Shown: positions 18,349 through 26,420 of the stretch, piece by piece
How positions within the stretch are numbered: the first letter of the stretch is position 1
Layout: every line of letters starts with the position of its first letter
NCBI RefSeq assembly: GCF_030268885.1
Contig: NZ_BSSA01000008.1
Coordinates: forward strand, 1-64,000
Reading direction: 5' to 3'
DNA: 64,000 bases
DNA from: Kitasatospora phosalacinea
Lineage (GTDB): Bacteria; Actinomycetota; Actinomycetes; Streptomycetales; Streptomycetaceae
The notes under the pieces: generated by a model
What the model saw: only the letters and a program-made list of their open reading frames with translations
What the model was told of the DNA's origin: nothing
The model's database searches: none
Made by a program: the position numbers and the translations under genes

Positions 18349-18382
18349 GAGGCCCCCGACCGCGGGAGTGGTCGGGGGCCTC
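18349..18382. terminator. Terminator after the LamG gene
   Basis: Perfect 13-bp stem (GAGGCCCCCGACC at 18349-18361, complement at 18370-18382) with an 8-nt loop. It lies 18 bp after the LamG stop and before the convergent pirin stop, so it can serve both. Confidence 0.8.
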
Positions 18383-18415
18383 TCCGCATCGGCGTCACCA
18401 GGGACGCCGTCACTG

Positions 18416-19171
18416 TCAGTCCAGGGCTGCGGTCATCTCCCACTGGAGGAGTTCGGCGCCCTCGGGGCCCGCGGTGACGCGCTGGCCCTCGGCGGTGGTG
18501 ATGCGCAGGGCGTCGCCCTGGTGGAGGAGGCCGGCGCCTTCGACGGCGGCCTCGCCGCGGGCGACGTAGAGGTGGACGAAGGGGGCGGTGGCGAGTTCGA
18601 GCGTCTCGTCGGGGCGCAGGCGGGCGACGTGCAGGGCGGCGTGCTTCTGCCGGATGCCGATGGCGCGCTGGTCGGCGTGCTTGCCCATGCCGGAGGCGAG
18701 GGTGGTCCAACCGCCCCGGGAGAGCTGGTCGTTGATGTCGAGCTGCTCGTAGCCGGGGGCGATGCCCGCGGTGTCGGGGACGGTCCACATCTGGATGAAG
18801 CGGACCGGGTCCCGGTGGGCGGGCTCGCCGGTGAGCGTCCAGGAGTCGTTCTTCTCGCTGTGCAGGATGCCGCTGCCCGCGCTCATCCGCTGGGCCAGGC
18901 CCGGGTAGATGACGCCGTTGTGGCCCTCGGAGTCCTGGTGGACGAGGCCGCCGTCGAGCACCCAGGTGATGATCTCCATGTCCCGGTGGGGGTGGGTGTC
19001 GAAGCCGGTGCCGGGGGCGACGGTGTCGTCGTTGGAGACCAGCAGCAGGCCGAAGTGGGTGTTGGCCGGGTCCCAGTGGCGGGAGAAGGAGAAGGAGTGC
19101 TTGGAGTCCAGCCAGCCGGCCCGGGTGTGGAAGCGCTGGTCGGCGCGGCGCAGGTCGATCGTGGATGCCAT
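18416..19171 (-). CDS. Pirin family bicupin protein
   Basis: 251 residues with both cupin halves. The N-terminal half carries the pirin signature and metal ligands (HWDPANTHFG, DTHPHRDMEIITWVLDG, GILHSEKN). The C-terminal half is shorter and lacks an equivalent full His set. Pirins bind Fe(II) and have been described as quercetin dioxygenases or redox-sensing regulators; the substrate cannot be told here. ATG 19171 is preceded by GGAGGAGG. The gene is divergent from the Asp-box gene at 19350 and convergent with the LamG gene. Confidence 0.92.
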   Translation of the reverse strand: MASTIDLRRADQRFHTRAGWLDSKHSFSFSRHWDPANTHFGLLLVSNDDTVAPGTGFDTHPHRDMEIITWVLDGGLVHQDSEGHNGVIYPGLAQRMSAGSGILHSEKNDSWTLTGEPAHRDPVRFIQMWTVPDTAGIAPGYEQLDINDQLSRGGWTTLASGMGKHADQRAIGIRQKHAALHVARLRPDETLELATAPFVHLYVARGEAAVEGAGLLHQGDALRITTAEGQRVTAGPEGAELLQWEMTAALD

Positions 19172-19349
19172 CGGGTCCTCCTCCGGACGGGGCGGGCACG
19201 GCGGCCGGGCCACCGCGTTGTTGAATCATAAACCATCTGGTGGATGCGGGCATTCCCCGCCCGCACGGCGCGCTGGCGTGCGGCTGTCAGTGGCCCGGAG
19301 CACACTGCTGCGGGACCGAGCACGACCGAGTCTCCGGATGGGTCCGACG

Positions 19350-20456
19350 ATGAACGACGCACGTGACGCCCGTGGTTTCCTGCTGGCCGTCGGCACGAAG
19401 AAGGGCCTGTTCCTGGGCCGCAGTTCGGACCGCGAGAAGTGGGAGTTCAGCGGCCCGCACTTCCCGATGAACGGGGTCTACGCGGTCGGCATCGACCGCC
19501 GCGGCGGCCGCACCCGGCTGCTGGTCGGGGCCGACAGCAGCCACTGGGGCCCCTCGGTGTGGTGGTCGGACGACCTGGGCGGGAGCTGGCAGGAGCCCGC
19601 GCAGCCCGCCGTCCGCTTCCCGGAGCGGACGGGCGCCTCGCTGGAGCGGGTGTGGCAGCTGCAGCCCGCCGGGGACGAGGCCCCCGGGGTGGTGTACGCG
19701 GGCACCGAGCCCGCCGCGCTGTTCCGCTCCACCGACGGCGGCGAGAGCTTCGCCCTGGTCGACGCCCTGTGGGACCACCCGCAGCGCGAGCAGTGGGGCG
19801 CGGGCTACGGCGGCCAGGGCATGCACACGGTCCTCACCGACCCGCGCGACCCGGACGCGCTGCTGGTCGCGGTCTCCTCCGGCGGCGCGTACCGGACCGC
19901 CGACGGCGGGCTGAGCTGGCGCCCGTCCAACACCGGCGTCCGCACCGACTTCCTGCCCGACCGCTACCCCGAGTTCGGCCAGTGCGTGCACAAGATCGCC
20001 CGGGACGCGGGCGACCCCGACCGCCTGTACCTGCAGAACCACGGCGGGGTCTACCGCAGCGACGACGCCGGGCGGACGTGGAAGTCGATCGCCGGCGACC
20101 TGCCCGCCGACTTCGGCTTCGGCGTCGCCGCGCACCCGCACACCTCCGGCACCGCGTACCTGTTCCCGCTGGAGGCCGACTACGCCCGGCTGCCCGTCGA
20201 CCGCCGCTGCCGGGTCTTCCGCACCACCGACGCGGGCGAGACCTGGCAGCCGCTGGACACCGGCCTGCCCACCGGGGAGCACTACGGCGTGGTGCTGCGC
20301 GACGCCCTGTGCACGGACGACGCCGACCCGGCGGGCGTCTACTTCGGCAACCGCAACGGCGAGGTCTACGGCTCCCCCGACGGCGGCGAGCACTGGTCCC
20401 TGCTCACCTCCCACCTGCCGGACGTGCTGTGCGTGCGGGCGGCGGCGCTCGGATAG
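19350..20456 (+). CDS. Asp-box (BNR) beta-propeller protein, exo-alpha-sialidase-like
   Basis: 368 residues without a signal peptide. At least six Asp-box motifs of the S-x-D-x-G-x-x-W type recur along the chain: SDDLGGSWQE, STDGGESFAL, TADGGLSWRP, SDDAGRTWKS, TTDAGETWQP and SPDGGEHWSL. This predicts a beta-propeller as in the sialidase/VPS10/YCF48 superfamily. The catalytic Arg triad and Tyr/Glu pair of true sialidases are not obvious, so the name is structural only. ATG 19350 is preferred; an upstream ATG at 19338 is also in frame. It converges on the MarR gene. Confidence 0.8.
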   Translation: MNDARDARGFLLAVGTKKGLFLGRSSDREKWEFSGPHFPMNGVYAVGIDRRGGRTRLLVGADSSHWGPSVWWSDDLGGSWQEPAQPAVRFPERTGASLERVWQLQPAGDEAPGVVYAGTEPAALFRSTDGGESFALVDALWDHPQREQWGAGYGGQGMHTVLTDPRDPDALLVAVSSGGAYRTADGGLSWRPSNTGVRTDFLPDRYPEFGQCVHKIARDAGDPDRLYLQNHGGVYRSDDAGRTWKSIAGDLPADFGFGVAAHPHTSGTAYLFPLEADYARLPVDRRCRVFRTTDAGETWQPLDTGLPTGEHYGVVLRDALCTDDADPAGVYFGNRNGEVYGSPDGGEHWSLLTSHLPDVLCVRAAALG

Positions 20457-20485
20457 GCCCCGGGAGCCCCGGGAGCCGGGGGCCT
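20455..20485. terminator. Possible hairpin between convergent propeller and MarR genes
   Basis: AGGCCCC (20455-20461) pairs with GGGGCCT (20479-20485) across a 17-nt loop that itself can fold. It overlaps both stop codons, so its role as a terminator is only plausible. Confidence 0.4.
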
Positions 20486-20949
20486 CAGGAGTCGGCGGCG
20501 CGCAGGCGGTCGCTGACGGTGCCGAGGCTCTCGGCGAGGGCGGCGAGCTGGGCCGGGGTGAGGACGTCGATCAGCGCCTCGCGGACGGCGGCGACGTGGC
20601 CCGGGGCGGCGGCGCGCAGCACCTCCCAACCGTGGTCGGTGATCTCGGCGAAGACGCCGCGGACGTCGCTGGGGCAGGAGCGGCGGGCCACCAGGCCCGC
20701 CTTCTCCAGTTGGGTGACCTGGTAGGTGAGGCCGCTCTTGGAGGTGATCAGGCGGTCGGCCAGGTCGGTCATCCGCAGCGAGCCGCCGGGGGCGGCGGAG
20801 AGCTGCACCAGGATCTCGTACTGGGTGTGGGAGAGCCCCGCGTCCTCCTTGAGCTGGCGTTCGAGGCGGCGGGCGACCAGGTTGGTGGCGGCGACGAACC
20901 CGCGCCAGGCGGCCATCTCGGTCTCGTTGAGCCAGCGGGGATCGTCCAT
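20485..20949 (-). CDS. MarR family transcriptional regulator
   Basis: 154 residues with the winged helix-turn-helix: LSHTQYEILVQLSAAPGG, then LRMTDLADRLITSKSGLTYQ as recognition region, and the wing RRSCPSDVRGVFAEITDHGW. MarR proteins act as dimers that bind short palindromes and are released by phenolic ligands. It is divergent from the extradiol dioxygenase at 21052, and the intervening 102 bp contain two copies of a GTTCAAATTYGAAC palindrome, so it very likely controls both genes. Residue S-C-P-S-D carries a Cys in the wing that could be redox sensitive, which is speculative. Confidence 0.93.
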   Translation of the reverse strand: MDDPRWLNETEMAAWRGFVAATNLVARRLERQLKEDAGLSHTQYEILVQLSAAPGGSLRMTDLADRLITSKSGLTYQVTQLEKAGLVARRSCPSDVRGVFAEITDHGWEVLRAAAPGHVAAVREALIDVLTPAQLAALAESLGTVSDRLRAADS

Positions 20950-20970
20950 GCCCCGCAGTCTACTCCGGTT

Positions 20971-20984
20971 GTTCAAATTCGAAC
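20971..20984. promoter_or_regulatory. MarR operator site 1
   Basis: GTTCAAATTCGAAC, one mismatch from perfect palindromy, 21 bp upstream of the MarR start. It shares the half-site GTTCAAAT with site 2, which lies 39 bp downstream (centre to centre), close to four helical turns. Confidence 0.75.
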
Positions 20985-21009
20985 TCGGGTGTACCTTCGA
21001 CACTGCAAG

Positions 21010-21023
21010 GTTCAAATTTGAAC
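21010..21023. promoter_or_regulatory. MarR operator site 2
   Basis: GTTCAAATTTGAAC is a perfect 14-bp palindrome, 28 bp upstream of the dioxygenase ATG and just before its AGGAGG ribosome-binding site. In that position bound repressor would block dioxygenase transcription. Confidence 0.8.
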
Positions 21024-21051
21024 TACAGGTCGGCAGCAGGAGGACGGACCC

Positions 21052-21834
21052 ATGAGCACCCCCACCACCGAGCGCATGCCCGCTCTCTACCTCTCGCACG
21101 GCGCTCCCCCGCTCGCCGACGACCCCCTGTGGCCCGGCCAGCTCGCCGCCTGGTCCGCGGAGCTGCCCCGCCCCAAGGCGATCCTGATGGTCTCCGCGCA
21201 CTGGGAGGAGGCCCCGCTGGCGATCGGCGCGGTCGACACCGTGCCGCTGGTGTACGACTTCTGGGGCTTCCCCGAGCACTACTACCAGGTCCGCTACGCC
21301 GCTCCCGGCGCCCCCGAACTCGCCGCCTCCGTCCGCAAGTTGCTGAACGCCCCGGGCACCCCCGTGCAGGACGTGCCGGACCGCGGGCTGGACCACGGCG
21401 CGTACGTCCCGCTGGTCGAGATGTACCCCGACGCGGACGTTCCCGTGCTGCAGGTCTCGCTGCCCACCCTGGACCCGCAGAGGCTGATGGAGATCGGCCG
21501 CAGGCTCGCCCCGCTGCGCGACGAGGGCGTGCTGATCGTCGGCTCCGGCTTCTTCACCCACAACCTGCGCGCCCTCTCCCCCGACGGCCGGGTCACCTCC
21601 GTGATGGCCGAGTTCGACGACTGGGGCCGCCGCGCGCTGGAGGCCCGCGACCTCGACGCCCTGCTCGACTTCGAGCACAAGGCCCCCGCCGGACGCCTCG
21701 CCCACCCCCGCACCGAGCACTTCGCCCCGCTCTTCGTCACCCTCGGCGCGGGCGAGGCCGACCTCGGCGCGCAGCGCAGCGTCATCGACGGCTTCTGGAT
21801 GGGCCTGGCCAAGCGCTCCGTCCAGCTCGGCTGA
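21052..21834 (+). CDS. Class III extradiol ring-cleavage dioxygenase (4,5-DOPA dioxygenase/YgiD type)
   Basis: 260 residues, LigB fold. Conserved His residues are present in the expected blocks: H16 in LYLSHGAPP, H50 in VSAHWEE, H115 in LDHGAYVPL, H170 in GSGFFTHN and H223 in TEHFAPLF. In YgiD/DODA relatives the first three-residue set binds the metal and the others assist catalysis. Members cleave catecholic rings such as DOPA; the natural substrate here is unknown. Its divergent MarR partner with two operators suggests induction by a phenolic compound. Strong AGGAGGA ribosome-binding site before ATG 21052. Cytosolic. Confidence 0.9.
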   Translation: MSTPTTERMPALYLSHGAPPLADDPLWPGQLAAWSAELPRPKAILMVSAHWEEAPLAIGAVDTVPLVYDFWGFPEHYYQVRYAAPGAPELAASVRKLLNAPGTPVQDVPDRGLDHGAYVPLVEMYPDADVPVLQVSLPTLDPQRLMEIGRRLAPLRDEGVLIVGSGFFTHNLRALSPDGRVTSVMAEFDDWGRRALEARDLDALLDFEHKAPAGRLAHPRTEHFAPLFVTLGAGEADLGAQRSVIDGFWMGLAKRSVQLG

Positions 21835-21943
21835 CGCCCCCGCCCCCACCCCCGCCCGCGGGGACCGTCCTTACACGCTCCTTCTCCGCCGTTCGGCAGA
21901 ATGCGCCGGGGCGATCCGCGCGACGGAGGAGGAACGGGAAGAG

Positions 21944-22384
21944 ATGGCGCAGACCGCGAGGACGGGCCGTCCGTTCCGGGCCAGGTACTGCCTGGCGGCG
22001 ATGGCCGCGGGCTGGGCCTGCAGCTGGTTCGCGTTCCGGGCCGACGGGGACGTGCAGCGCCTGATCGGGCAGTGCCTGGACAGCCCCGGCCTCCCCGGGT
22101 ACGCCCTGCTGCTGGCCTGGGCGGGCCCCCTGCTGAGCGCCGCCGCCGCCCTCCGGGCCGTCCGGCTCGCCGCCCTGACCCAGCGCGAGACCAGCCGCCC
22201 GATCAGCGCGGGCGGCTGCCTGCTGTTCGTGGCCCTGCCCGCCGCCCTCCTGCTCGGCGCCTTCCAGTACGCCGTCCTGCAGGACGCCCGCGGACACGAC
22301 GGGCCGCAGCGCAGCCCCTGCGAAGGAGCCCCTCCCGCAGCGGGCTGGGCGGACCGCAACCTCCCCGACCGGCAGCGCGTCTGA
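21944..22384 (+). CDS. Small membrane protein of unknown function
   Basis: 146 residues, family not recognised. Three hydrophobic segments are visible: CLAAMAAGWACSWFAF (about residues 16-31), LPGYALLLAWAGPLLSAAAA (about 50-69) and GCLLFVALPAALLLGAFQYA (about 91-110). A short charged tail with one Cys (QRSPCEGAPP) follows. The start ATG at 21944 is preceded by GGAGGAGGAAC. It stands alone between the dioxygenase and a convergent oxidoreductase and could form its own transcription unit. Confidence 0.7.
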   Translation: MAQTARTGRPFRARYCLAAMAAGWACSWFAFRADGDVQRLIGQCLDSPGLPGYALLLAWAGPLLSAAAALRAVRLAALTQRETSRPISAGGCLLFVALPAALLLGAFQYAVLQDARGHDGPQRSPCEGAPPAAGWADRNLPDRQRV

Positions 22385-22397
22385 CCGGGGACGGGGT

Positions 22398-23039
22398 TCA
22401 GTAGGCGCAGGTGAAGCGTTCGCCGTGGTGGGCGGGGTGTTCCAGCTCGTCGACCAGGGCCACCGCGAGGTCCGCCAGCGAGAGGGCGGACAGGCCGTCC
22501 GGGGTGGTCACCAGGGCGTCGGTGGCGGAGCGGTAGGCGCCGGTGCGCTCGCCCGGGAGCAGGTTCTGCGGCGGGCTGAGCACCGTCCAGTCGAGGTCGC
22601 GGACCGTGCGCAGGTAGTCCAGGGCCCGGCCGTGCGCACGCATCAGCTCGAACTGGCGGGGCGTCACCGACGGGTCGTCCCACAGCGGGGCGCCCGAGGC
22701 GGTGAGGAGGCTGCCGGCGCTGCCGACCACCAGCAGGCGCGGCGCGGCGTCCGCGAGCCGCCGCAGCCCCGCGACCAGCGCGTGCGCGGCGGGCTCCACC
22801 AGGCGCCCCCGCCCCGGGCCGTCCCCGCCGCCCACCGCGCTCACCACCGCCTCCCGCCCCGCCGCGACCCGCGCCACGTCCGCCGGGTCCAGCACGTCAC
22901 CGCGCTCCACGCTGATCGCCAGCCCCTGGTACTCCTCCGGCCGCCGCACCACCGCCGTCACCCGGTGCCCCCGCGCCAACGCCTCGGTCACCACGCATCG
23001 GCCGATCGCGCCGTTCGCCCCGATCACCGCGACCTGCAT
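22398..23039 (-). CDS. NAD(P)-binding atypical short-chain oxidoreductase (NmrA/BVR-B-like)
   Basis: 213 residues. Starts with a Rossmann motif MQVAVIGANGAIGRCVVTEA (G-x-x-G-x-x-G), then VVRRPEEY and GDVLDPADV, the pattern of NAD(P)H-binding atypical SDRs. There is no Tyr-x3-Lys catalytic pair. Relatives act as flavin reductases or as NADP-sensing proteins; the specific role is open. It is convergent with the small membrane protein, only 13 bp between stops. Confidence 0.85.
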   Translation of the reverse strand: MQVAVIGANGAIGRCVVTEALARGHRVTAVVRRPEEYQGLAISVERGDVLDPADVARVAAGREAVVSAVGGGDGPGRGRLVEPAAHALVAGLRRLADAAPRLLVVGSAGSLLTASGAPLWDDPSVTPRQFELMRAHGRALDYLRTVRDLDWTVLSPPQNLLPGERTGAYRSATDALVTTPDGLSALSLADLAVALVDELEHPAHHGERFTCAY

Positions 23040-23210
23040 GCCACCAGCCCCGCTCTCCTCACCCGCGACCCTGACGTTTCATCAGACCATGTGAACGCAC
23101 GGGGACACGGGAAGCCGCTACGCGGGGCTGGGGGCGAGGGGTGCGGGGTGGGCGGAGGGGGGTAGGGGTGGGGGCGGTCGTGGTGTCGTTGAGGGAGAGG
23201 AGTGGGTCGG

Positions 23211-23990
23211 GTGGACGGGTTGGTGGCGGACCTGTTGGCGGAGGGGGCGGAGTTGGAGGCCCTGGTGGTGGGGGCCGGGGCGGCGGGGTGGGGGACGGGG
23301 ACGCCCGCGGAGGGGTGGACGGTGGCGCACCAGGTGTCGCACCTGGCGTGGACGGACCGGTGGACGCTGCTCGCGGTGCGGGACCCGGAGGGTTTCGGGC
23401 GGGCGCTCGGGCAGGAGTTCGCGGACGGGTTCGACGCGGTGGAGCGGGGGGCCGCGGAGGGGGTCGGGGAGGATCCGGCGGCGCTGCTGGAGCGGTGGCG
23501 GGCGGGGCGGCTGGAGGTCGCGGCGGCGCTGTCGGCGGTGCCGCCCGAGGTGCGGGTGCCGTGGTTCGGGCCGCCGATGAAGGCCCGGTCGATGCTGACG
23601 GCCCGGCTGATGGAGACGTGGGCGCACGGGCAGGACGTCGCGGACGCGCTCGGCGCGGAACGCGTCCCCACCGACCGGCTGCGGCACGTCGCGCACCTGG
23701 GCGTGCGCACCGTCGGCTTCGCGTTCGCCGCGCACGGGCGGCCCGCGCCGGACGCCCCCATCAGGTTCGAACTCCGCTCCCCCGGCGGCGGGTCGTGGTG
23801 CTGGGGGCCCGAGGACGCGGCGGACCGGGTGAGCGGCCCGGCACTGGACTTCTGCCTGCTGGTCACCCAGCGCCGCCACCGGGACGACCTGGCCCTGACC
23901 GCGGAGGGCGACACCGCCCGGGCCTGGCTGCCGATCGCCCAGGCCTTCGCGGGCCCGCCGGGGCCGGGGCGGGCGCCGCGACGGGGCTGA
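23211..23990 (+). CDS. Maleylpyruvate isomerase/DinB-type metal-binding protein (TIGR03084-like)
   Basis: 259 residues. The N-terminal four-helix DinB-like domain shows GWTVAHQVSHLAWTDRWT and later METWAHGQDVADALG, together giving the three His metal ligands typical of mycothiol-dependent DinB proteins. A C-terminal domain (RFELRSPGGGSWCWGPED) matches the TIGR03084 layout. Related enzymes are mycothiol-dependent maleylpyruvate isomerases; many members are mycothiol transferases of unknown substrate. GTG 23211 is preferred over GTG 23202 because AGAGGAG sits 8 bp upstream. Confidence 0.82.
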   Translation: MDGLVADLLAEGAELEALVVGAGAAGWGTGTPAEGWTVAHQVSHLAWTDRWTLLAVRDPEGFGRALGQEFADGFDAVERGAAEGVGEDPAALLERWRAGRLEVAAALSAVPPEVRVPWFGPPMKARSMLTARLMETWAHGQDVADALGAERVPTDRLRHVAHLGVRTVGFAFAAHGRPAPDAPIRFELRSPGGGSWCWGPEDAADRVSGPALDFCLLVTQRRHRDDLALTAEGDTARAWLPIAQAFAGPPGPGRAPRRG

Positions 23991-24023
23991 GCGGAAGCGG
24001 CCCCGTCGCCGACCGGGCGGAGG

Positions 24024-24053
24024 GCACCCGTCAGGCGCCTCTCGGGCGGGTGC
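24024..24053. terminator. Weak hairpin between convergent genes
   Basis: GCACCCG (24024-24030) pairs with CGGGTGC (24047-24053) across a 16-nt loop, immediately before the stop of the TPR gene. A modest candidate terminator for the TIGR03084-like gene. Confidence 0.35.
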
Positions 24054-24706
24054 TACCCGGCGGGGGCGAGTTCCGTGCGGGCCTGGTCCACCCAGCGGCG
24101 GACGCCGCGGGCGTCGGGGGTCGCGGTGAGGTCCTCGGCCTCGCGGAGGAGGGCGGTGACGTCCTCGGGGCGGCCCTGCTGGGCGGCGAGGTGGGCCAGG
24201 CCGACCAGGTTGGCGGCCACACCGGGGAGGAAGCCCAGCTCGCGGCGCAGGCGGGTGGACTCCTCCAGGTGGGTGCGGGCCTCGTCCAGGCGTCCGGCCC
24301 GGTGGGCGGCGAAGCCGAGGTGGCGGCGGGCGTAGGAGGCGGTGAGGCGGTCCCCGGCGGCGACGGAGAGGGCGAGGGAGCGTTCGAGGGCGGGCAGGGC
24401 GGCGGTGGTGTCGTCGCGGACGACCTGGTGGAAGGCGCCGATCCAGAACCTGGCCTCGCCCTCGCCGCGGGTGTCGCCGAGTTCGCGGTACAGCCCGGCC
24501 GCGCGTTCGAAGAGTTCGAGCTCCCGCTCGTCCTCGACGCGCTGCTCCAGGTAGCGGGCGTGGGCGATCCGGCCGCGGGCCAGGGCGAGGTCGGCCTCGA
24601 CGGCGTCCAGGTCGCGGTCGGCCACTGACAGGGCGTCAGAGTCGCCGCCGAACACGGCCTGTTCGTAGTGGAGTTGGGCCTTCGAGATCCTGCCGTCCGT
24701 GGTCAT
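24053..24706 (-). CDS. TPR-like helical repeat protein of unknown function
   Basis: 217 residues, almost entirely helical, with TPR-like spacing. Examples are LELFERAAGLYRELGDTRGE, LERSLALSVAAGDRLTASYA and LEESTRLRRELGFLPGVAAN, each about 40 residues apart. The final part (QARTELAPAG) closes the superhelix. TPR arrays bind other proteins or peptides; no partner is evident. ATG 24706 is used and 24715 is an in-frame alternative; neither has a good ribosome-binding site. It is divergent from the multicopper oxidase with only 88 bp between, containing a CGTTCGAACG palindrome at 24727-24736. Confidence 0.7.
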   Translation of the reverse strand: MTTDGRISKAQLHYEQAVFGGDSDALSVADRDLDAVEADLALARGRIAHARYLEQRVEDERELELFERAAGLYRELGDTRGEGEARFWIGAFHQVVRDDTTAALPALERSLALSVAAGDRLTASYARRHLGFAAHRAGRLDEARTHLEESTRLRRELGFLPGVAANLVGLAHLAAQQGRPEDVTALLREAEDLTATPDARGVRRWVDQARTELAPAG

Positions 24707-24780
24707 GGACCGCATGGTAGCAACGGCGTTCGAACGGGGTCGTACGGTGCGGCTCCCCGGGCGGCGAGAGGGTTCTGTCC

Positions 24781-24786
24781 TAGATT
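24781..24786 (+). promoter_or_regulatory. -10-like TAGATT, likely leaderless start for the multicopper oxidase
   Basis: TAGATT ends 8 bp before ATG 24795 and no Shine-Dalgarno sequence lies between, so transcription would begin at or next to the start codon. I see no convincing -35 element. Confidence 0.4.
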
Positions 24787-24794
24787 GCCCGGTT

Positions 24795-26411
24795 ATGGGA
24801 GAGAGTCGTGGGATCAGTGGCGGGATCAGCCGCCGGTCGGTGCTCAGGACGGTCGCCGCCGCCGGTCTCGTGTCGGTGGCGGGGACGGGGGCGGGGACGG
24901 GGACGGGGCGGGCGGTGGCGGCCGCGGCGCCGGCCGGGTTCCCGCAACCCGTGACCGCGTACCGGCGGCCGGTGCCGGGGCGGGTGCCGTCGGTGCTGGA
25001 ACAGGTGCTGGACGTCCGGTACGCGGAGGTCGCGGTGCCGGGTCACGGACGGGTGACCGTCCGCGCCTACAACGGGGCCTTCCCCGGGCCGACGCTGCGG
25101 GTGCGGGCCGGGGACACCCTGCTGCTGACGCACGTCAACGGGCTGCCGCCGAACCCCGTCCACGACCACCGCGGGGCCCGGATGGCGCACCGGCCCAACA
25201 GCTTCAACCTGCACACCCACGGGCTGCACGTCTCCCCGTCCGGGCACGCCGACAACGTGCTGCGGGAGTTCGCGCCGCGCGCCGCGGACGGCGACCCGGA
25301 GCCGCGCTACACCTCGGCCGTGCACGTCCCGGCCGACCACCCGGCCGGGACGTACTGGTACCACCCGCACCTGCACGGCTCCACCGCCGAGCAGTTGGCC
25401 GGGGGCATGGCCGGGGTGATCGTGGTGGAGGGGGACGTCGACGAGGTGCCGGAGGTCCGGGCCGCCGCGGACGTGGTGGTGTGCGTCAACGAGCTCAAGC
25501 TGCGCGACGGGCGGGTGCCGCCGTTCACCTCGGGCGCCTGGATGACCGGGGTGCCGTCGGTGTTCACCGTCAACGGCGCGGTCAACCCGGTGCTGGCGCT
25601 GCGGCCCGGCGAGGTGCAGCGCTGGCGGCTGGTGGGGGCCACCGCGTTCACCGCGCTCAGGCTGCGACTCGTCGGCCCCGCGGGCGGGTTGACGCTGCAC
25701 CGGATCGCCCAGGACGGGGTGACGCTGCCCGCCCCGGTGCCCGCGCAGCTGGTCGAGCTGGTGATGGGCAACCGGGTGGACGTGCTGGTCCGCGGCGGCG
25801 CGCCCGGCCGGTACGAGCTGCGCGCGGAGCGGGTGCCGGAGCCGCTGCTGACCGTCGAGGTGGCGGGCGAGCCGGTCGTCCCGCCGATGGGCCTGCCGTG
25901 CGCCCTGCCGCCGGGGCGGCCGTTCCTCGACGAGCGGGAGGTCACCGGCCCGGACCGGGAGGTGCTCTTCCACGTCGACCCGAACGTCTTCCCGCAGCCC
26001 TTCCCGGACGCCTTCCGCGTCCTCGGCAGCCACCCCACCCCGCCCGCCGACCCGGGCGGCGACCTCGGCCGCGACCCGGCGTACGGCCTGTACGACCCCG
26101 ACTACGTCAACCACGTGCTCCCGCTGGGGCGGACGGAGCGCTGGACGGTGCGCACCGGCGAGACCGCCCCCGGCTTCAACCACCCCTTCCACCTGCACAC
26201 CAACCCGTTCCTGGTCACCCACCGGGGCGGCGTCCGGCTGGACCCGCCGGTCTGGCACGACACCGTCGGCCTGGCGGGCGGCACGCCCGGCGAGTCGGTG
26301 ACCTTCCTGGTCCGCTACGAGGACTTCACCGGCCGCGCCATCGCGCACTGCCACCAGCTGCACCACGAGGACCTCGGCATGATGCAGACCGTGCAGTACG
26401 TCGACCCGTGA
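24795..26411 (+). CDS. Tat-exported multicopper oxidase
   Basis: 538 residues. Twin-arginine signal (ISRRSVLRTVAAAGLVSVAG, RR at 13-14) followed by an Ala-rich region. All copper motifs of a three-domain multicopper oxidase are present: LHTHGLH, YWYHPHLHG, HPFHLHTN and the closing HCHQLHHEDLGMM, which holds the type 1 Cys-His-Met set in H-C-H-x3-H-x4-M form. Such enzymes oxidise phenols, Cu(I) or Mn(II) outside the cell with reduction of oxygen to water. Folded, metal-loaded export through Tat fits. There is no Met-rich insert of the CueO type, so a copper-detoxification role is not specifically supported. Stands alone. Confidence 0.93.
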   Translation: MGESRGISGGISRRSVLRTVAAAGLVSVAGTGAGTGTGRAVAAAAPAGFPQPVTAYRRPVPGRVPSVLEQVLDVRYAEVAVPGHGRVTVRAYNGAFPGPTLRVRAGDTLLLTHVNGLPPNPVHDHRGARMAHRPNSFNLHTHGLHVSPSGHADNVLREFAPRAADGDPEPRYTSAVHVPADHPAGTYWYHPHLHGSTAEQLAGGMAGVIVVEGDVDEVPEVRAAADVVVCVNELKLRDGRVPPFTSGAWMTGVPSVFTVNGAVNPVLALRPGEVQRWRLVGATAFTALRLRLVGPAGGLTLHRIAQDGVTLPAPVPAQLVELVMGNRVDVLVRGGAPGRYELRAERVPEPLLTVEVAGEPVVPPMGLPCALPPGRPFLDEREVTGPDREVLFHVDPNVFPQPFPDAFRVLGSHPTPPADPGGDLGRDPAYGLYDPDYVNHVLPLGRTERWTVRTGETAPGFNHPFHLHTNPFLVTHRGGVRLDPPVWHDTVGLAGGTPGESVTFLVRYEDFTGRAIAHCHQLHHEDLGMMQTVQYVDP

Positions 26412-26420
26412 GGCGGGCCG

